From Myxococcales bacterium (GTDB taxonomy: Bacteria; Myxococcota_A; UBA9160; SMWR01): a stretch of DNA of 19,180 nt. Within the stretch, counting starts at the first letter, position 1. Each line of letters starts with the position of its first letter. The position numbers were made by a program, and so were the translations under genes. Location of the stretch: assembly GCA_022572485.1 (NCBI GenBank), contig JACZVU010000033.1:1-19180 (forward strand), read 5' to 3'. The notes under the pieces are model-generated. The model made no database searches. It was given only the letters and a program-made list of their open reading frames with translations, and was not told the origin of the DNA. Positions 1 to 7,348 of this stretch are shown piece after piece.

Positions 1-81
1 ATCGCGCAGCATGGTATCTGAGGGTTGGGAAGGCAGCGAGGCGCGGTATTGCGGATTCGCTGCGTGGCGCCTCGAGGTCCG

Positions 82-1050
82 TTGAATTCACCTGGCGTCA
101 TCGCAATCACCGGGCTCGGCTCCTTTCTGGGGCGTTCTCTCGTCAGGCGCCTGCTGCAGCGGTCGTCCAAGCTTCGAATCATCGGTCTGGATCAGCGTCG
201 TCCCTACCGACTCGATCCGCTCGTGCGCTTCCACAGCCTCGATCTGACGGAGCCTACCGCCGACAGCCGCGTCGCCGAGGTGCTCGCCGAGGAGCGAGTC
301 GAAGCGGTCGTCCACACGGCGTTCCGATCCGAGCCGACCGCGAACCTCGAGATGGATCACGAACTCGAGACGATCGGTAGCCTCCACGTGATGAACGCCT
401 GCGCGGCCGCCAAGGTCAAGCGACTGGTCGTCGCGTCGAGCACGATGCTCTACGGCCCCTGGCCCGACAACCCGAACTTCTTGACCGAACAGCATCCGCT
501 GCGCGGGCACCCCGGCTCGCACTCGGTCTCGAACCGGATTCAGGTCGAGTCACTGCTCGCAAAATGGCGCGCGCGTAACCCCGATACCGAGGTGACCGTG
601 TTGCGAAACTGTTGGGTCTTCGGACCCAGTTACTGGGATCACGTGGCGCGTTATTTTTCACGGACTTTCGTCCCCAAGTTGATGGGGTACGACCCCCTGA
701 TGCAGTTCATCCACGAAGAAGACTGTGTACACGCGTTTTTAACCGCGACCCTCCATCAACACCCCGGTGTGTTCAACGTCGTGGGACGGGGCGTCCTGCC
801 CCTGTCGACGATTCTTCGAATCGCGGGCAAGCGCATCCTCCCGATGCCTCGCTCGATTCTCTATCGGATGGCCTACTACCCGTCGCAGGGGCAGACGGGA
901 GATCCGCCAGAGGGTTTCTACGACTACCTGCGCTACCTCTGGGTGGCCGATGGGCAGCGGGGCTGGGACGCCTTCGGCGAGCCGGTCTATACGACTCGCG
1001 AAGCCTGGTTGTCGTTCGTCTCTACGCGGCGCATGAGGCGCTACCGGTGA
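82..1050 (+). CDS. Extended SDR / NAD-dependent epimerase-dehydratase family protein
   Basis: A nucleotide-binding Rossmann protein of the extended short-chain dehydrogenase (SDR) class. The N-terminal glycine motif TGLGSFLG (residues 10-17) is a variant of TGxxGFLG, and an SSTMLYG strand carries the usual active-site serine region. The YxxxK pair expected about 35 residues later aligns with SxxxR (S148, R152) just before VES, so the normal catalytic tyrosine and lysine look replaced. I chose TTG at 82, preceded by GAGG at a suitable distance; an in-frame TTG at 25 would add 19 unconvincing residues. An acyltransferase gene follows after 13 nt, suggesting an operon. From memory, mycobacteria have a similar epimerase-acyltransferase pair (the galE2/Rv0501-Rv0502 region). 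The fold is secure; the substrate is unknown, and a binding or non-catalytic role is possible. Confidence 0.85.
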   Translation: MNSPGVIAITGLGSFLGRSLVRRLLQRSSKLRIIGLDQRRPYRLDPLVRFHSLDLTEPTADSRVAEVLAEERVEAVVHTAFRSEPTANLEMDHELETIGSLHVMNACAAAKVKRLVVASSTMLYGPWPDNPNFLTEQHPLRGHPGSHSVSNRIQVESLLAKWRARNPDTEVTVLRNCWVFGPSYWDHVARYFSRTFVPKLMGYDPLMQFIHEEDCVHAFLTATLHQHPGVFNVVGRGVLPLSTILRIAGKRILPMPRSILYRMAYYPSQGQTGDPPEGFYDYLRYLWVADGQRGWDAFGEPVYTTREAWLSFVSTRRMRRYR

Positions 1051-1063
1051 CGGGGAGGGCGCG

Positions 1064-2047
1064 GTGAACGACCAGACTGATCTCGACACGTCGAGCGGAG
1101 CCGAGAAGCCCGATATGTTGAGCGCCGAACTTCGAGAAGCGCTCGATGGACTCCGTGGAGAGATCAGCAAGCGTTTTCCTCCGCGAGAGCGGGCTCCCGT
1201 CGAGAAGATCGACTGGATGGCCCTCTTCCAGCAGATCCAACGCCGCGTGAGCACGTTGGGAATGAGCGAGCGCTCTGGACAAGTTGATGAGTTCGGGATG
1301 GATGAAGTCGTGTTGCGCCGGGCGCGCCCCTTGCTCGATCTGCTTTACGAACGCTACTGGAGGATCGAGCTTCACGGGATCGATCAGATTCCCGACGCTG
1401 GTCCGTGTTTACTCGTCGCCAATCGGTCGGGACTCCTGCCCTACGACGGGTTGATGGTCTCCCATGCGATTTGGCGGATGCGTCCGAAGCTGCGGCCGCG
1501 GTTCATGATCGCCGACTGGCTGATCACGCTTCCGTTTGTGCAGTCTTACCTCGCGCAACTGGGCGGTGTGCGCGCGTGCCGAGAGAACGCGGAGCGATTG
1601 ATTCGCTCCCGCGAGGCAGTCTTGGTCTTTCCCGAGGGACAGAAGGGCGCCGCGAAGGTTTTTCGCGACCGCTATCGGCTCAAGCGTTTCGGACGGGGCG
1701 GCGTGGTGCGCGTGGCTCTCGAGACGCGGGTTCCGATCATTCCGATCGGCATCGTCGGCGCAGAGGAGGCCCATCCGATTTTGTTCAAATGGGACGCTCC
1801 AGCGCGCGCGGTCGGATTGCCATTTCTTCCGGTCACTCCGACGTTTCCGCTGCTCGGCCCGCTCGGGCTTCTACCGCTGCCGACCAAATGGGTGATTCGG
1901 ATCGGCGAGCCGATCCCGATCACCCATTTGGCGCCCGACGCCGCACGAGATGAATTGTTGATCTCGAGAATGAACGAGGAGCTTCGCTCGCAGATCCAGG
2001 TCTTGATCGACACGGGGCTGAGCGATCGCGGTTCGGTCTGGGATTGA
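1064..2047 (+). CDS. PlsC-like lysophospholipid/glycerol acyltransferase family protein
   Basis: A 327-residue protein of the 1-acylglycerol-3-phosphate acyltransferase (LPLAT) superfamily. These proteins normally transfer an acyl chain to a lysophospholipid or glycerol phosphate at the cytoplasmic membrane. Visible blocks are ANRSGLLPYDG (near residues 119-129, the position of the catalytic NHxxxxD-type motif), FPEG (around 189-192, glycerol-phosphate binding) and VPIIPIGIVGAEE (motif IV). The block I histidine appears as arginine (R121), which is odd for an active enzyme of this family. The first ~100 residues are charged and have no transmembrane helix. The start is GTG, with a strong GGGGAGGG 5-6 nt upstream. 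It follows the SDR gene by 13 nt, so the two are probably co-transcribed and may act on the same lipid. Family assignment is good; activity is uncertain. Confidence 0.85.
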   Translation: MNDQTDLDTSSGAEKPDMLSAELREALDGLRGEISKRFPPRERAPVEKIDWMALFQQIQRRVSTLGMSERSGQVDEFGMDEVVLRRARPLLDLLYERYWRIELHGIDQIPDAGPCLLVANRSGLLPYDGLMVSHAIWRMRPKLRPRFMIADWLITLPFVQSYLAQLGGVRACRENAERLIRSREAVLVFPEGQKGAAKVFRDRYRLKRFGRGGVVRVALETRVPIIPIGIVGAEEAHPILFKWDAPARAVGLPFLPVTPTFPLLGPLGLLPLPTKWVIRIGEPIPITHLAPDAARDELLISRMNEELRSQIQVLIDTGLSDRGSVWD

Positions 2048-2062
2048 AGCAGTGGTTGGGCT

Positions 2063-2776
2063 CTAGCGGATCTCGTCGCCGGGTTCGTCGCGGATTTCGC
2101 CATCGGATGTGGTACCGAACTCGCCACTCGGTCCATCGACGGACTCGTTGGCGGACTTGCCACTCGGTTTGCGACTCCGTTTTCCGCCCGTTTTCCTGCC
2201 GGACTCGCTGCTCGGTTTGCGATCGGATTCGCGGTTGGCGGCGCCCTTGCCGGTTTCGGCGTGCTGCAGAGATTCGACGGCTTTGGCCACCCGCTGCAGG
2301 TTTGCGTTGAGGGCTTCGATGTCTCCGCGGCGCGGCAGATCGAGCACCTTGAAGACGCGCTCCATCGCGCTTTGCACGATGTGGTCGAAGTCCGGTGTGG
2401 CGACCGCGATCCACTCGCCGAGTTTGCTGGTGTCGTGCTCCCGGTTCTTGATGATTCGCCGTAGGTTGTTCTGCAGCTCTCCAATTCCCTCGCTGGCGTC
2501 GCCGACGCCCCGACGGAGTGCTTCGTAGAGCGCGTCGCCACCCCGTGAGATCAACCCGGACAACAGTGTCTGCGACCCGGTGCTGTTGGAGCGTTCATGA
2601 TCGACCAGGATCTGTGACAGCGCGACGCTGGTGATGTCTTCGCCGGTTTCGTTGTCGATCACGCGGACGTCTTCGCCGGCCTCGATCAACTCCGAGATGC
2701 CCTTGAGCGTGATGTAGCGGCTGGCTTGGGTGTTGTAGAGCTTTCGGTTCGCGTAGCGCTTGATCAACACGCTCAT
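2063..2776 (-). CDS. phaR: PhaR-type polyhydroxyalkanoate synthesis regulator
   Basis: The N-terminal ~60 residues match the PHA/PHB accumulation regulator DNA-binding domain: KRYANRKLYNTQASRYITL, then ELIEAGEDVRVIDNETGEDIT. In characterised bacteria PhaR binds both phasin promoters and PHA granules, tying granule-protein synthesis to polymer level. Residues ~85-165 are predicted helical, with spacing suggesting a coiled coil; this part ends in GDIEALNANLQRVAKAVE, which recalls phasins. Residues ~170-237 form a low-complexity tail rich in Ser, Gly, Arg, Lys and Glu. The ATG is preceded by GAGGAG at 5-6 nt. It is the last of four minus-strand genes and converges on the acyltransferase gene with only 15 bp between them. 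The DNA-binding domain assignment is firm; the phasin-like reading of the middle is inference. No PHA synthase or phasin gene is visible in the window. Confidence 0.88.
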   Translation of the reverse strand: MSVLIKRYANRKLYNTQASRYITLKGISELIEAGEDVRVIDNETGEDITSVALSQILVDHERSNSTGSQTLLSGLISRGGDALYEALRRGVGDASEGIGELQNNLRRIIKNREHDTSKLGEWIAVATPDFDHIVQSAMERVFKVLDLPRRGDIEALNANLQRVAKAVESLQHAETGKGAANRESDRKPSSESGRKTGGKRSRKPSGKSANESVDGPSGEFGTTSDGEIRDEPGDEIR

Positions 2777-2879
2777 CGCGGACTCCTCGCATCACAGCGC
2801 CGAGAACTCCGGCTCTGTATTTCGGCAGGCCACGTTAGCCCAGATCGTCTTTTGGGAACCGTTCTTCTCAAATCGCGGA

Positions 2880-3410
2880 TCATCCCTCGACGGTTACGCG
2901 TTGCACGCGCGGTGGTTTGCGTCGCGCGGAGGTCGAGCGCCCCTTCTTGCGCGCGGCTCGCTTCGACGTCTTTCTGCTCTCATCTGCGTCGGATTTGCGC
3001 CGGATCCCGAACTCCCACAGCAGCTCGCGAAGTCCGAGAAATGCGCGCAACACGGCGCGCGCTTCGGGGTCGGTTTCGGCGCGCGCCTCCCAACGCGCGA
3101 TTTCAGCATCGAGTGCTTCGGCGATCGAGCGCAGCAGAGCAGCGACATCACCCGTCGTCTTGCCTTCGTTGAATTCCGCGCGGAGTCCCTCGAGAATTCG
3201 CGCCATCGGACCCAGCAGGGCGTTGCTTGTGGCCGCTTCCCCACTCAGCGCCAACGACGACGCGTCGAGCAGCGCGCCAACCGCTGCGAGCGCTTCGGCG
3301 ATCGCAGCGGTTGCATGCCTCTGCGCGCGCGCGACGGCTTCGGATGCGCGCTCCGAGGTCTCCGCCTCGTCCCGCCGCGTCCGGTCTCTGGAGCGATCGC
3401 TCGTCGGCAC
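2880..3410 (-). CDS. Alanine-rich helical protein of unknown function, downstream of the ArsA-like pair
   Basis: I do not recognise a named family. The 176 residues begin with a charged segment (many D, R, E). Long Ala/Leu-rich helical stretches with EALAAVGALLDA and AALLRSIAEALDAEIARWEA follow, and the protein ends in a lysine/arginine/serine-rich tail of about 30 residues (KTSKRAARKKGRSTSARRK). No signal peptide or transmembrane helix is apparent. The frame stays open upstream to 3695, but GTG at 3410 is preceded by GAGGAG at 7 nt. It also lies 1 nt after the stop of the upstream ATPase gene, so this is the likely start and translation is probably coupled. The tight spacing suggests a partner or client of the two ATPases. 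A phasin-like role is possible given the neighbouring phaR, but this is inference. Confidence 0.72.
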   Translation of the reverse strand: MPTSDRSRDRTRRDEAETSERASEAVARAQRHATAAIAEALAAVGALLDASSLALSGEAATSNALLGPMARILEGLRAEFNEGKTTGDVAALLRSIAEALDAEIARWEARAETDPEARAVLRAFLGLRELLWEFGIRRKSDADESRKTSKRAARKKGRSTSARRKPPRVQRVTVEG

Positions 3411-3411
3411 G

Positions 3412-4605
3412 CTACGGCTCCTCGTCCTTGCCCGCGATCCAATCTGCAACCCGCGCAAGACCCGAGAGGTCGTGAACGTCTTTTTCGAACTCCGGTATGC
3501 AACCCCAGAAACAATTCCGTGCTTCGATTCTCTCGCGTAGGGGCTGGGCGGATCGCGCGTCGGCCTGCACCCAATCAGCGTATCTCGTCGCCGCTGCCTC
3601 CGCCGCTTCGGCGGCGAGTTGCGCGGGATAGTCGGCGCCCTCGCAAGCCCAAAGCGCATCCCGCAGCGCCTCGACGTCGGTGCTTCGCTGCGCATCGTCT
3701 TCGGGCGGGGCGTCCCTCGACGGCCAGAGCCGAATCCGGTTCAGCAGCACTCCCGCGAGCGGGACGCCGTAGCCCTCGAGGCGGTCGAGGAAGTCGGTGG
3801 CGTGTCGCGTCGATTCCGTGCCGGGACCCGCCACCAGAACGAAGCTGGACTTGGGGCCGAGCAGCAGGGATTGCACGTTGTGGGCTCGGTCGCGATAGCC
3901 GACCGCCATGGCGTCGAACGCGATCAGGAACTCGGAGAGATCCTCGAGAAAGCCGATGCCCGTGATGCGCTCGAGAAACTGGAGCACCCGTTGCGTGCCG
4001 CGATGGAACAGCCGGAAGCCGAAGCGGCCCGCTGCGAAGGCCGGGTGAATCAGCATCTTCACCAGCCGGCTGTCGAGGAATTCGAGCAGGCGCTGGGGTG
4101 CTTCGAGAAAGTCGAGAGCGTGTTGTGCCGGTGGTGTGTCGACGACGATCAGGTCGAACGCGCCGCATTCGTGCAACTCGAAGACCTTTTCCATCGCGGA
4201 GTATTCCACGCTGCCCGCGAGCGCGTTGCTGGCGTGCTGGTAGATGGAATTCTCGAGAACCCGGTTGCGCGCCTCTTCGCTCTCCGAGAAGCGCTCGACG
4301 AGGTCGTCGAAAGTGCGCTTGATGTCGAGCATCACCGCCGATAGATTGCCCTGCTGCGGGACGTCGAGCGCGTCGAGGGTTTCGCGAGGGATCGCCTCGG
4401 GGTGGTTTCCAAGCGATCCGACACCCAACGCGTCAGCGAGTCTGCGCGCTGGATCGATCGTGAGCACCAGCGCCTTGCGACCTCGCCGCGCCGCCTCCAA
4501 GGCGAGCGCTGCGGCCACGGTCGTCTTGCCCGCGCCTCCACAGCCCACGCATACGATGATCTCCCGGTCCGCGAGCATGGCGTCGAGTTTCGGATCAGAC
4601 CTCAT
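3412..4605 (-). CDS. ArsA/Get3-family ATPase lacking the signature lysine (BagB-like)
   Basis: A 397-residue SIMIBI-class P-loop ATPase of the ArsA/Get3 family. The Walker A is GCGGAGKTT (residues 21-29), with K27 present. The first lysine of the deviant KGGxGKT motif, which reaches across the dimer interface in Get3 and ArsA, is cysteine (C22). A switch I-like TIDPARRLADALG and the DTPPAQHALDFLEAP block (equivalent of DTAPTGHT) follow. The ATG overlaps the stop of the upstream partner ATPase as ATGA, so translation is coupled and a 1:1 complex is plausible. From memory, actinobacterial paired Get3-like proteins (Rv3679/Rv3680, BagA/BagB) show the same asymmetry. Arsenite efflux is unlikely because no arsB or acr3 gene is nearby. 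The client is unknown; handling of membrane or hydrophobic proteins is inferred from Get3. Confidence 0.87.
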   Translation of the reverse strand: MRSDPKLDAMLADREIIVCVGCGGAGKTTVAAALALEAARRGRKALVLTIDPARRLADALGVGSLGNHPEAIPRETLDALDVPQQGNLSAVMLDIKRTFDDLVERFSESEEARNRVLENSIYQHASNALAGSVEYSAMEKVFELHECGAFDLIVVDTPPAQHALDFLEAPQRLLEFLDSRLVKMLIHPAFAAGRFGFRLFHRGTQRVLQFLERITGIGFLEDLSEFLIAFDAMAVGYRDRAHNVQSLLLGPKSSFVLVAGPGTESTRHATDFLDRLEGYGVPLAGVLLNRIRLWPSRDAPPEDDAQRSTDVEALRDALWACEGADYPAQLAAEAAEAAATRYADWVQADARSAQPLRERIEARNCFWGCIPEFEKDVHDLSGLARVADWIAGKDEEP

Positions 4606-5585
4606 TCGGGGAAGACCGGGTTTGCGAGCAGCGCGCTCATCAGCGACGAGATCTGGTCCGGACCCTGGATGCCTTCCGGGAGTCGCGGGAGTTCGACGAT
4701 CGGCAGGCCCGTCGTCTGTTGGATCTCGGCCTTGAAGAGGCGATTGAGTTCGTGTCGCGATCGGAGGAAGTGGGCGCAGCGGGCCAGTACGCGAGGAGGC
4801 GGCAGCGCTCCGAGTTCGAGATCGCCATCGAGTCGAGCGAGCGCTTCATCGAGATCCGGGATCGCATCGGGGAAGGGCGGCCCGACGACCGCATTGACGA
4901 TCACGCGGTCGATCGAGATGCCCATCTCATTGCGAACGCGTTGCGTCAGTTCAGCGATTTCACGAGCGGGGAGTTCCTCGGCGAGCGCAACCGGAAGCAC
5001 GAGCGTCTGGTCCGGGTCCTCGAGCAATTGCTCGACGCGCCGCGCATGGGTGCGAAGTGGGCCGGCCCGCACCGCCGAAACGGCTACGCGCGGAACGTCG
5101 AGAAACGCGACACCGTGTCCGGTAGCTGGTGCGTCTACGACGATGAGGTCGAATCGGCGACCCGAGGGGTCTTCGGAGCGGAGCTGGGCGAGGTGCCAGA
5201 TCTTTCCGAGTGTGATCAGCTCCCGCCATCCTGGGGCCGCGGTCATGAGCTGGCGAAAAGCCTTGTTGCGCACCACGACGTCCCCAATTTTGCGAACCCC
5301 GAGTTGCAGGCCGAGATACTCCGCGAGCGCCTCGAAGGGGTCGATCCGCATGGCTCGAAGGCCGGGGAGGATCGCGCAGCCCGCATAGCCCACCCGGGGT
5401 GCCCGGGGGTCCAGAAGGCGCGGAATCTGCTCGTCGGGGCCCATTTCGGCGACCAGGACCCGGAGGCCCGCCTGGGCGCCGGCCAGCGCGAGCGCAGCGG
5501 AAACCGTCGTCTTCCCGGTCCCCCCCTTTCCGGTGACGATCACGAGCCGGTATTCCAGAAGGGACCGCTGGGTGCCTGCGGCCAA
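4602..5585 (-). CDS. ArsA/Get3-family ATPase with intact signature lysine (BagA-like)
   Basis: A 327-residue ArsA/Get3-family ATPase and the first gene of the minus-strand operon. The deviant Walker A TGKGGTGKTT (residues 18-27) has both lysines (signature K20, catalytic K25). The switch II block DAPATGHGVAFLDVP corresponds to DTAPTGHT. The C-terminal half contains an IDRVIVNAVVGPP strand typical of the family. I chose TTG at 5585 because GGAGG sits 6 nt upstream. The frame stays open much further (to 6227), but that part is antisense to the divergent zinc-ribbon gene and does not look like protein. It overlaps the next ATPase gene by four bases. With that partner it probably forms a heterodimer in which only this subunit donates the signature lysine in trans. 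The TTG start could keep its expression low. Confidence 0.87.
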   Translation of the reverse strand: MAAGTQRSLLEYRLVIVTGKGGTGKTTVSAALALAGAQAGLRVLVAEMGPDEQIPRLLDPRAPRVGYAGCAILPGLRAMRIDPFEALAEYLGLQLGVRKIGDVVVRNKAFRQLMTAAPGWRELITLGKIWHLAQLRSEDPSGRRFDLIVVDAPATGHGVAFLDVPRVAVSAVRAGPLRTHARRVEQLLEDPDQTLVLPVALAEELPAREIAELTQRVRNEMGISIDRVIVNAVVGPPFPDAIPDLDEALARLDGDLELGALPPPRVLARCAHFLRSRHELNRLFKAEIQQTTGLPIVELPRLPEGIQGPDQISSLMSALLANPVFPE

Positions 5586-5753
5586 AAAGGGCCTCCGAGG
5601 GCTTGGATCTGCCGTTTCGGCGGCCTCGCAGATCTCAAGCAAGGCCCGTTTGCCTCCGAAACGAACCAAGCGGACCGGGATCGGGAAAGCCCCCCAAGCA
5701 TAGCCGGGGCGGCTCGATCTGCGCGGTCGGAAATCGGGAGGGGGTCGATCTCC
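5586..5753. promoter_or_regulatory. Divergent intergenic region with nested inverted repeats
   Basis: This 168-bp gap separates the divergently read ATPase operon and the zinc-ribbon gene, so it must hold both promoters. It contains GATCTGC (5606-5612) and its complement GCAGATC (5628-5634). Inside them lies a small GCCG-TTT-CGGC hairpin at 5611-5621. The structure falls in the leader of the ATPase operon, about 20 nt upstream of its Shine-Dalgarno. I could not assign convincing -35/-10 boxes. Confidence 0.4.
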
Positions 5754-6995
5754 GTGTTTATCACCTGCGGGAATTGTGACGCCGAGTACGAGCTGGATGA
5801 CAGCAAGATCCCGGCGGGCGGCGCGCGATTGCGCTGCACGAATTGCGATCACTCGTTCGTGATCGTTCCTCCCGAGGCGAGCGACCTGCAAAGGGCCGAC
5901 GATCTCGCCCGTGATGCGCTCTCGACCGAAGCGCCAGGTGGAGCCGATCCGGATCCCAAGGAAGAAGCGGCACCGGAAGAGGATTTCGACCCCGACGGCG
6001 AAAGCGATTGGGAGTTCAACGAGGAGGTCGGACTTTCCGAGCCCGAAGAGGAGGAAGAGGACGCGCCCGAGCCCGAGCCCGCCTTCGATCAGAGCGGTGA
6101 CTGGGGAGAGCTTTCCACGGCGGAAGACGCGGTCGACGAGGCGTTTCAATCCGGTGGTTCGATCGAGGCCGACGCCGCGTCTGATGTCGACGACCTGCTC
6201 GGAGAGATCGCCGCCGCCGATTCGCAACGGGGTGAATTGACAAGCGATTTGACATCCGGATCGGAACTTCCGGGTGAGGGCCTCGGCGGTGCGGCCGCGT
6301 TCGATGGGGCTGCTGGAGGCCCCGCTGCCGATGGCAGCGATTCATTCGAGGATCTCTCGGATGGGGACCCCGACCCGCCCGCCGCGAACGATGTGTCGGC
6401 AGGGCCGGAGAACGCAGTGGCCGCTGCCGCGCGCGATGGAGCGCGCGCTGAACCCCAGGTGAAAATCGCCGTTGCAATGGTCCACGATTCGTCGACAAAC
6501 GTGCGCTGGACCGATCGGATCTCGGAGATCGCGGGCTGGGGATCGGTCTTGCTGATGATGATCGTTGCGCTCGTCGTGGGGCTTGCGTCGAACTCGAGCG
6601 ACGCGCGCGTGACGGCGGGAAGCTGGGGCGACGCTGGATTCGAGGCCGACCAGATCGTCGGCCGCTGGGTGGACAACGCGGTTTCGGGTTCGATCTACGT
6701 GGTTTCGGGTCGGATCCGCCGCGCGTCAGGTTCCGATTGGACCTCGCGGAAGGCTCTCGGAATTCGGCTGATCGACACGACGGGCCGGCAGATCGATGGG
6801 GCTCTGATCCCGCTGGCCCCCGCGATTCCCGAGCGCATCCTGCGCGAATCCAGCCCCAGTGAACTCGACGCCTTTCAGGCGCGCCGCGCCGACCAGATCA
6901 CTGCGGTGGGCAAAGGCTGGATTTCTTTCGAGGCCGTGCTGACCAATTTGCCCCGATCTGCGGATCGCTTCGAACTCCAAGCGCTGGACCGCTAG
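5754..6995 (+). CDS. MJ0042-type zinc-ribbon / DUF3426-like single-pass membrane protein
   Basis: The N-terminus is a zinc ribbon of the MJ0042 type, with CxxC at residues 5-8 and 28-31 (CGNC...RCTNC) and an F three residues after the last cysteine. Residues ~40-255 form a very acidic Asp/Glu/Pro/Ala-rich linker that is probably disordered. A transmembrane segment (SVLLMMIVALVVGLA) sits at about 262-281. A ~130-residue C-terminal domain resembles the DUF3426 layout: a beta-rich domain with VSGSIYVVSGRIRRA and a short Pro-containing loop. The cytoplasmic ribbon would be on one side of the membrane and the C-terminal domain in the periplasm. The start is GTG at 5754, preceded by GGGAGGGGG; the frame is open further upstream, but that stretch is antisense to the ATPase gene. 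Such proteins are common in proteobacteria and have no settled function. Confidence 0.8.
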   Translation: MFITCGNCDAEYELDDSKIPAGGARLRCTNCDHSFVIVPPEASDLQRADDLARDALSTEAPGGADPDPKEEAAPEEDFDPDGESDWEFNEEVGLSEPEEEEEDAPEPEPAFDQSGDWGELSTAEDAVDEAFQSGGSIEADAASDVDDLLGEIAAADSQRGELTSDLTSGSELPGEGLGGAAAFDGAAGGPAADGSDSFEDLSDGDPDPPAANDVSAGPENAVAAAARDGARAEPQVKIAVAMVHDSSTNVRWTDRISEIAGWGSVLLMMIVALVVGLASNSSDARVTAGSWGDAGFEADQIVGRWVDNAVSGSIYVVSGRIRRASGSDWTSRKALGIRLIDTTGRQIDGALIPLAPAIPERILRESSPSELDAFQARRADQITAVGKGWISFEAVLTNLPRSADRFELQALDR

Positions 6996-7024
6996 CGGGC
7001 GAATCCTGCGGATTCGCTTGCGGC
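6995..7024. repeat. 30-nt hairpin repeat, copy 1
   Basis: This copy begins at the last base of the zinc-ribbon stop codon. Its core, GCGAATCCTGCGGATTCGC, is an 8-bp perfect stem with a 3-nt loop. An identical 30-nt copy occurs 55 bp later. The placement between convergent genes fits a terminator or a REP-like element. No T-tract follows. Confidence 0.75.
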
Positions 7025-7049
7025 GTCGAGGCCTGTTCGGCCCCGTCTG

Positions 7050-7079
7050 GCGGGCGAATCCTGCGGATTCGCTTGCGGC
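7050..7079. repeat. 30-nt hairpin repeat, copy 2
   Basis: Identical to the copy at 6995-7024 over all 30 bases, including the 8-bp stem and 3-nt loop. The 25 bp between the copies contains a further small GGCC-TGTTC-GGCC hairpin. A related but degenerate piece (TGCGGATTCGCTGCG) lies near position 51, upstream of the SDR gene. Confidence 0.75.
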
Positions 7080-7082
7080 ATC

Positions 7083-7107
7083 GCGCAACCCCATTTGGGG
7101 GTCGCGC
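7083..7107. terminator. Possible bidirectional terminator hairpin
   Basis: GCGCAACCCC, a loop of ATTTG, and GGGGTCGCGC form a 10-position stem with one mismatch. It lies between the zinc-ribbon gene (+) and tatA (-), which converge. No U-tract follows on either strand, so this is a guess from structure and position. Confidence 0.4.
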
Positions 7108-7150
7108 TGCTAGCCCCCGCCGCAGCGGTCTGCGAGGGAGCCCCCTTCTC

Positions 7151-7348
7151 TCAGGTGTCGCGGTCTTCGTTCGTGGCCTTTTCCTGATTCGGGGTCACGT
7201 CGATCTCGTCCTTGCCTGAGACGCCGGCCTTGAAATTCTTGATCGCCTTGCCGAGGCCGCTGCCGAGTTCTGGAAGGCGCCGCGCACCGAAAATGACGAT
7301 CACGATTCCGAGGACGATGAAGAGTTCGGTCATTCCGATTCCGAACAT
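7151..7348 (-). CDS. tatA: Sec-independent protein translocase subunit TatA
   Basis: A 65-residue TatA/TatE-family protein. It forms the pore-lining oligomer of the twin-arginine translocase, which exports folded proteins across the cytoplasmic membrane. It starts [20 protein letters not shown], a single membrane helix. The hallmark hinge and amphipathic helix follow: [21 protein letters not shown] with its FG-x-x-x-LP motif. The tail is short, polar and acidic. ATG at 7348 is preceded by GGAG at 6 nt; an in-frame TTG at 7360 overlaps that site and is less likely. No tatB or tatC is adjacent, so the rest of the system must be elsewhere. It converges on the zinc-ribbon gene across a hairpin-rich gap. 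Confidence 0.95.
   Translation of the reverse strand: MFGIGMTELFIVLGIVIVIFGARRLPELGSGLGKAIKNFKAGVSGKDEIDVTPNQEKATNEDRDT

Noticed and set aside
2100..2240. Possible tandem repeat array or CRISPR-like pattern in this stretch
   Set aside because: The repeats are short and irregular and are explained by the low-complexity Ser/Gly/Lys/Arg tail coded by phaR.
2760..3965. Plus-strand open frame of 401 residues
   Set aside because: It is Arg/Pro/Ala-rich without domains and lies antisense to the helical protein and ATPase genes, which have good starts and motifs.
3412..5585. Arsenite efflux pump ATPase (classical ArsA)
   Set aside because: There is no arsB, acr3 or arsD nearby, and the two halves are separate proteins, one without the signature lysine. 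The Get3-like pair fits better, and the arsR locus is 4 kb away in another unit.
4719..5753. N-terminal extension of the zinc-ribbon frame
   Set aside because: It is antisense to the first ATPase gene. The zinc ribbon begins at the GTG at 5754, which has its own Shine-Dalgarno, and MJ0042 ribbons sit at the extreme N-terminus.
5586..6227. N-terminal extension of the first ATPase frame
   Set aside because: It is antisense to the zinc-ribbon gene, and the P-loop normally lies within the first ~25 residues, as it does from the TTG at 5585.
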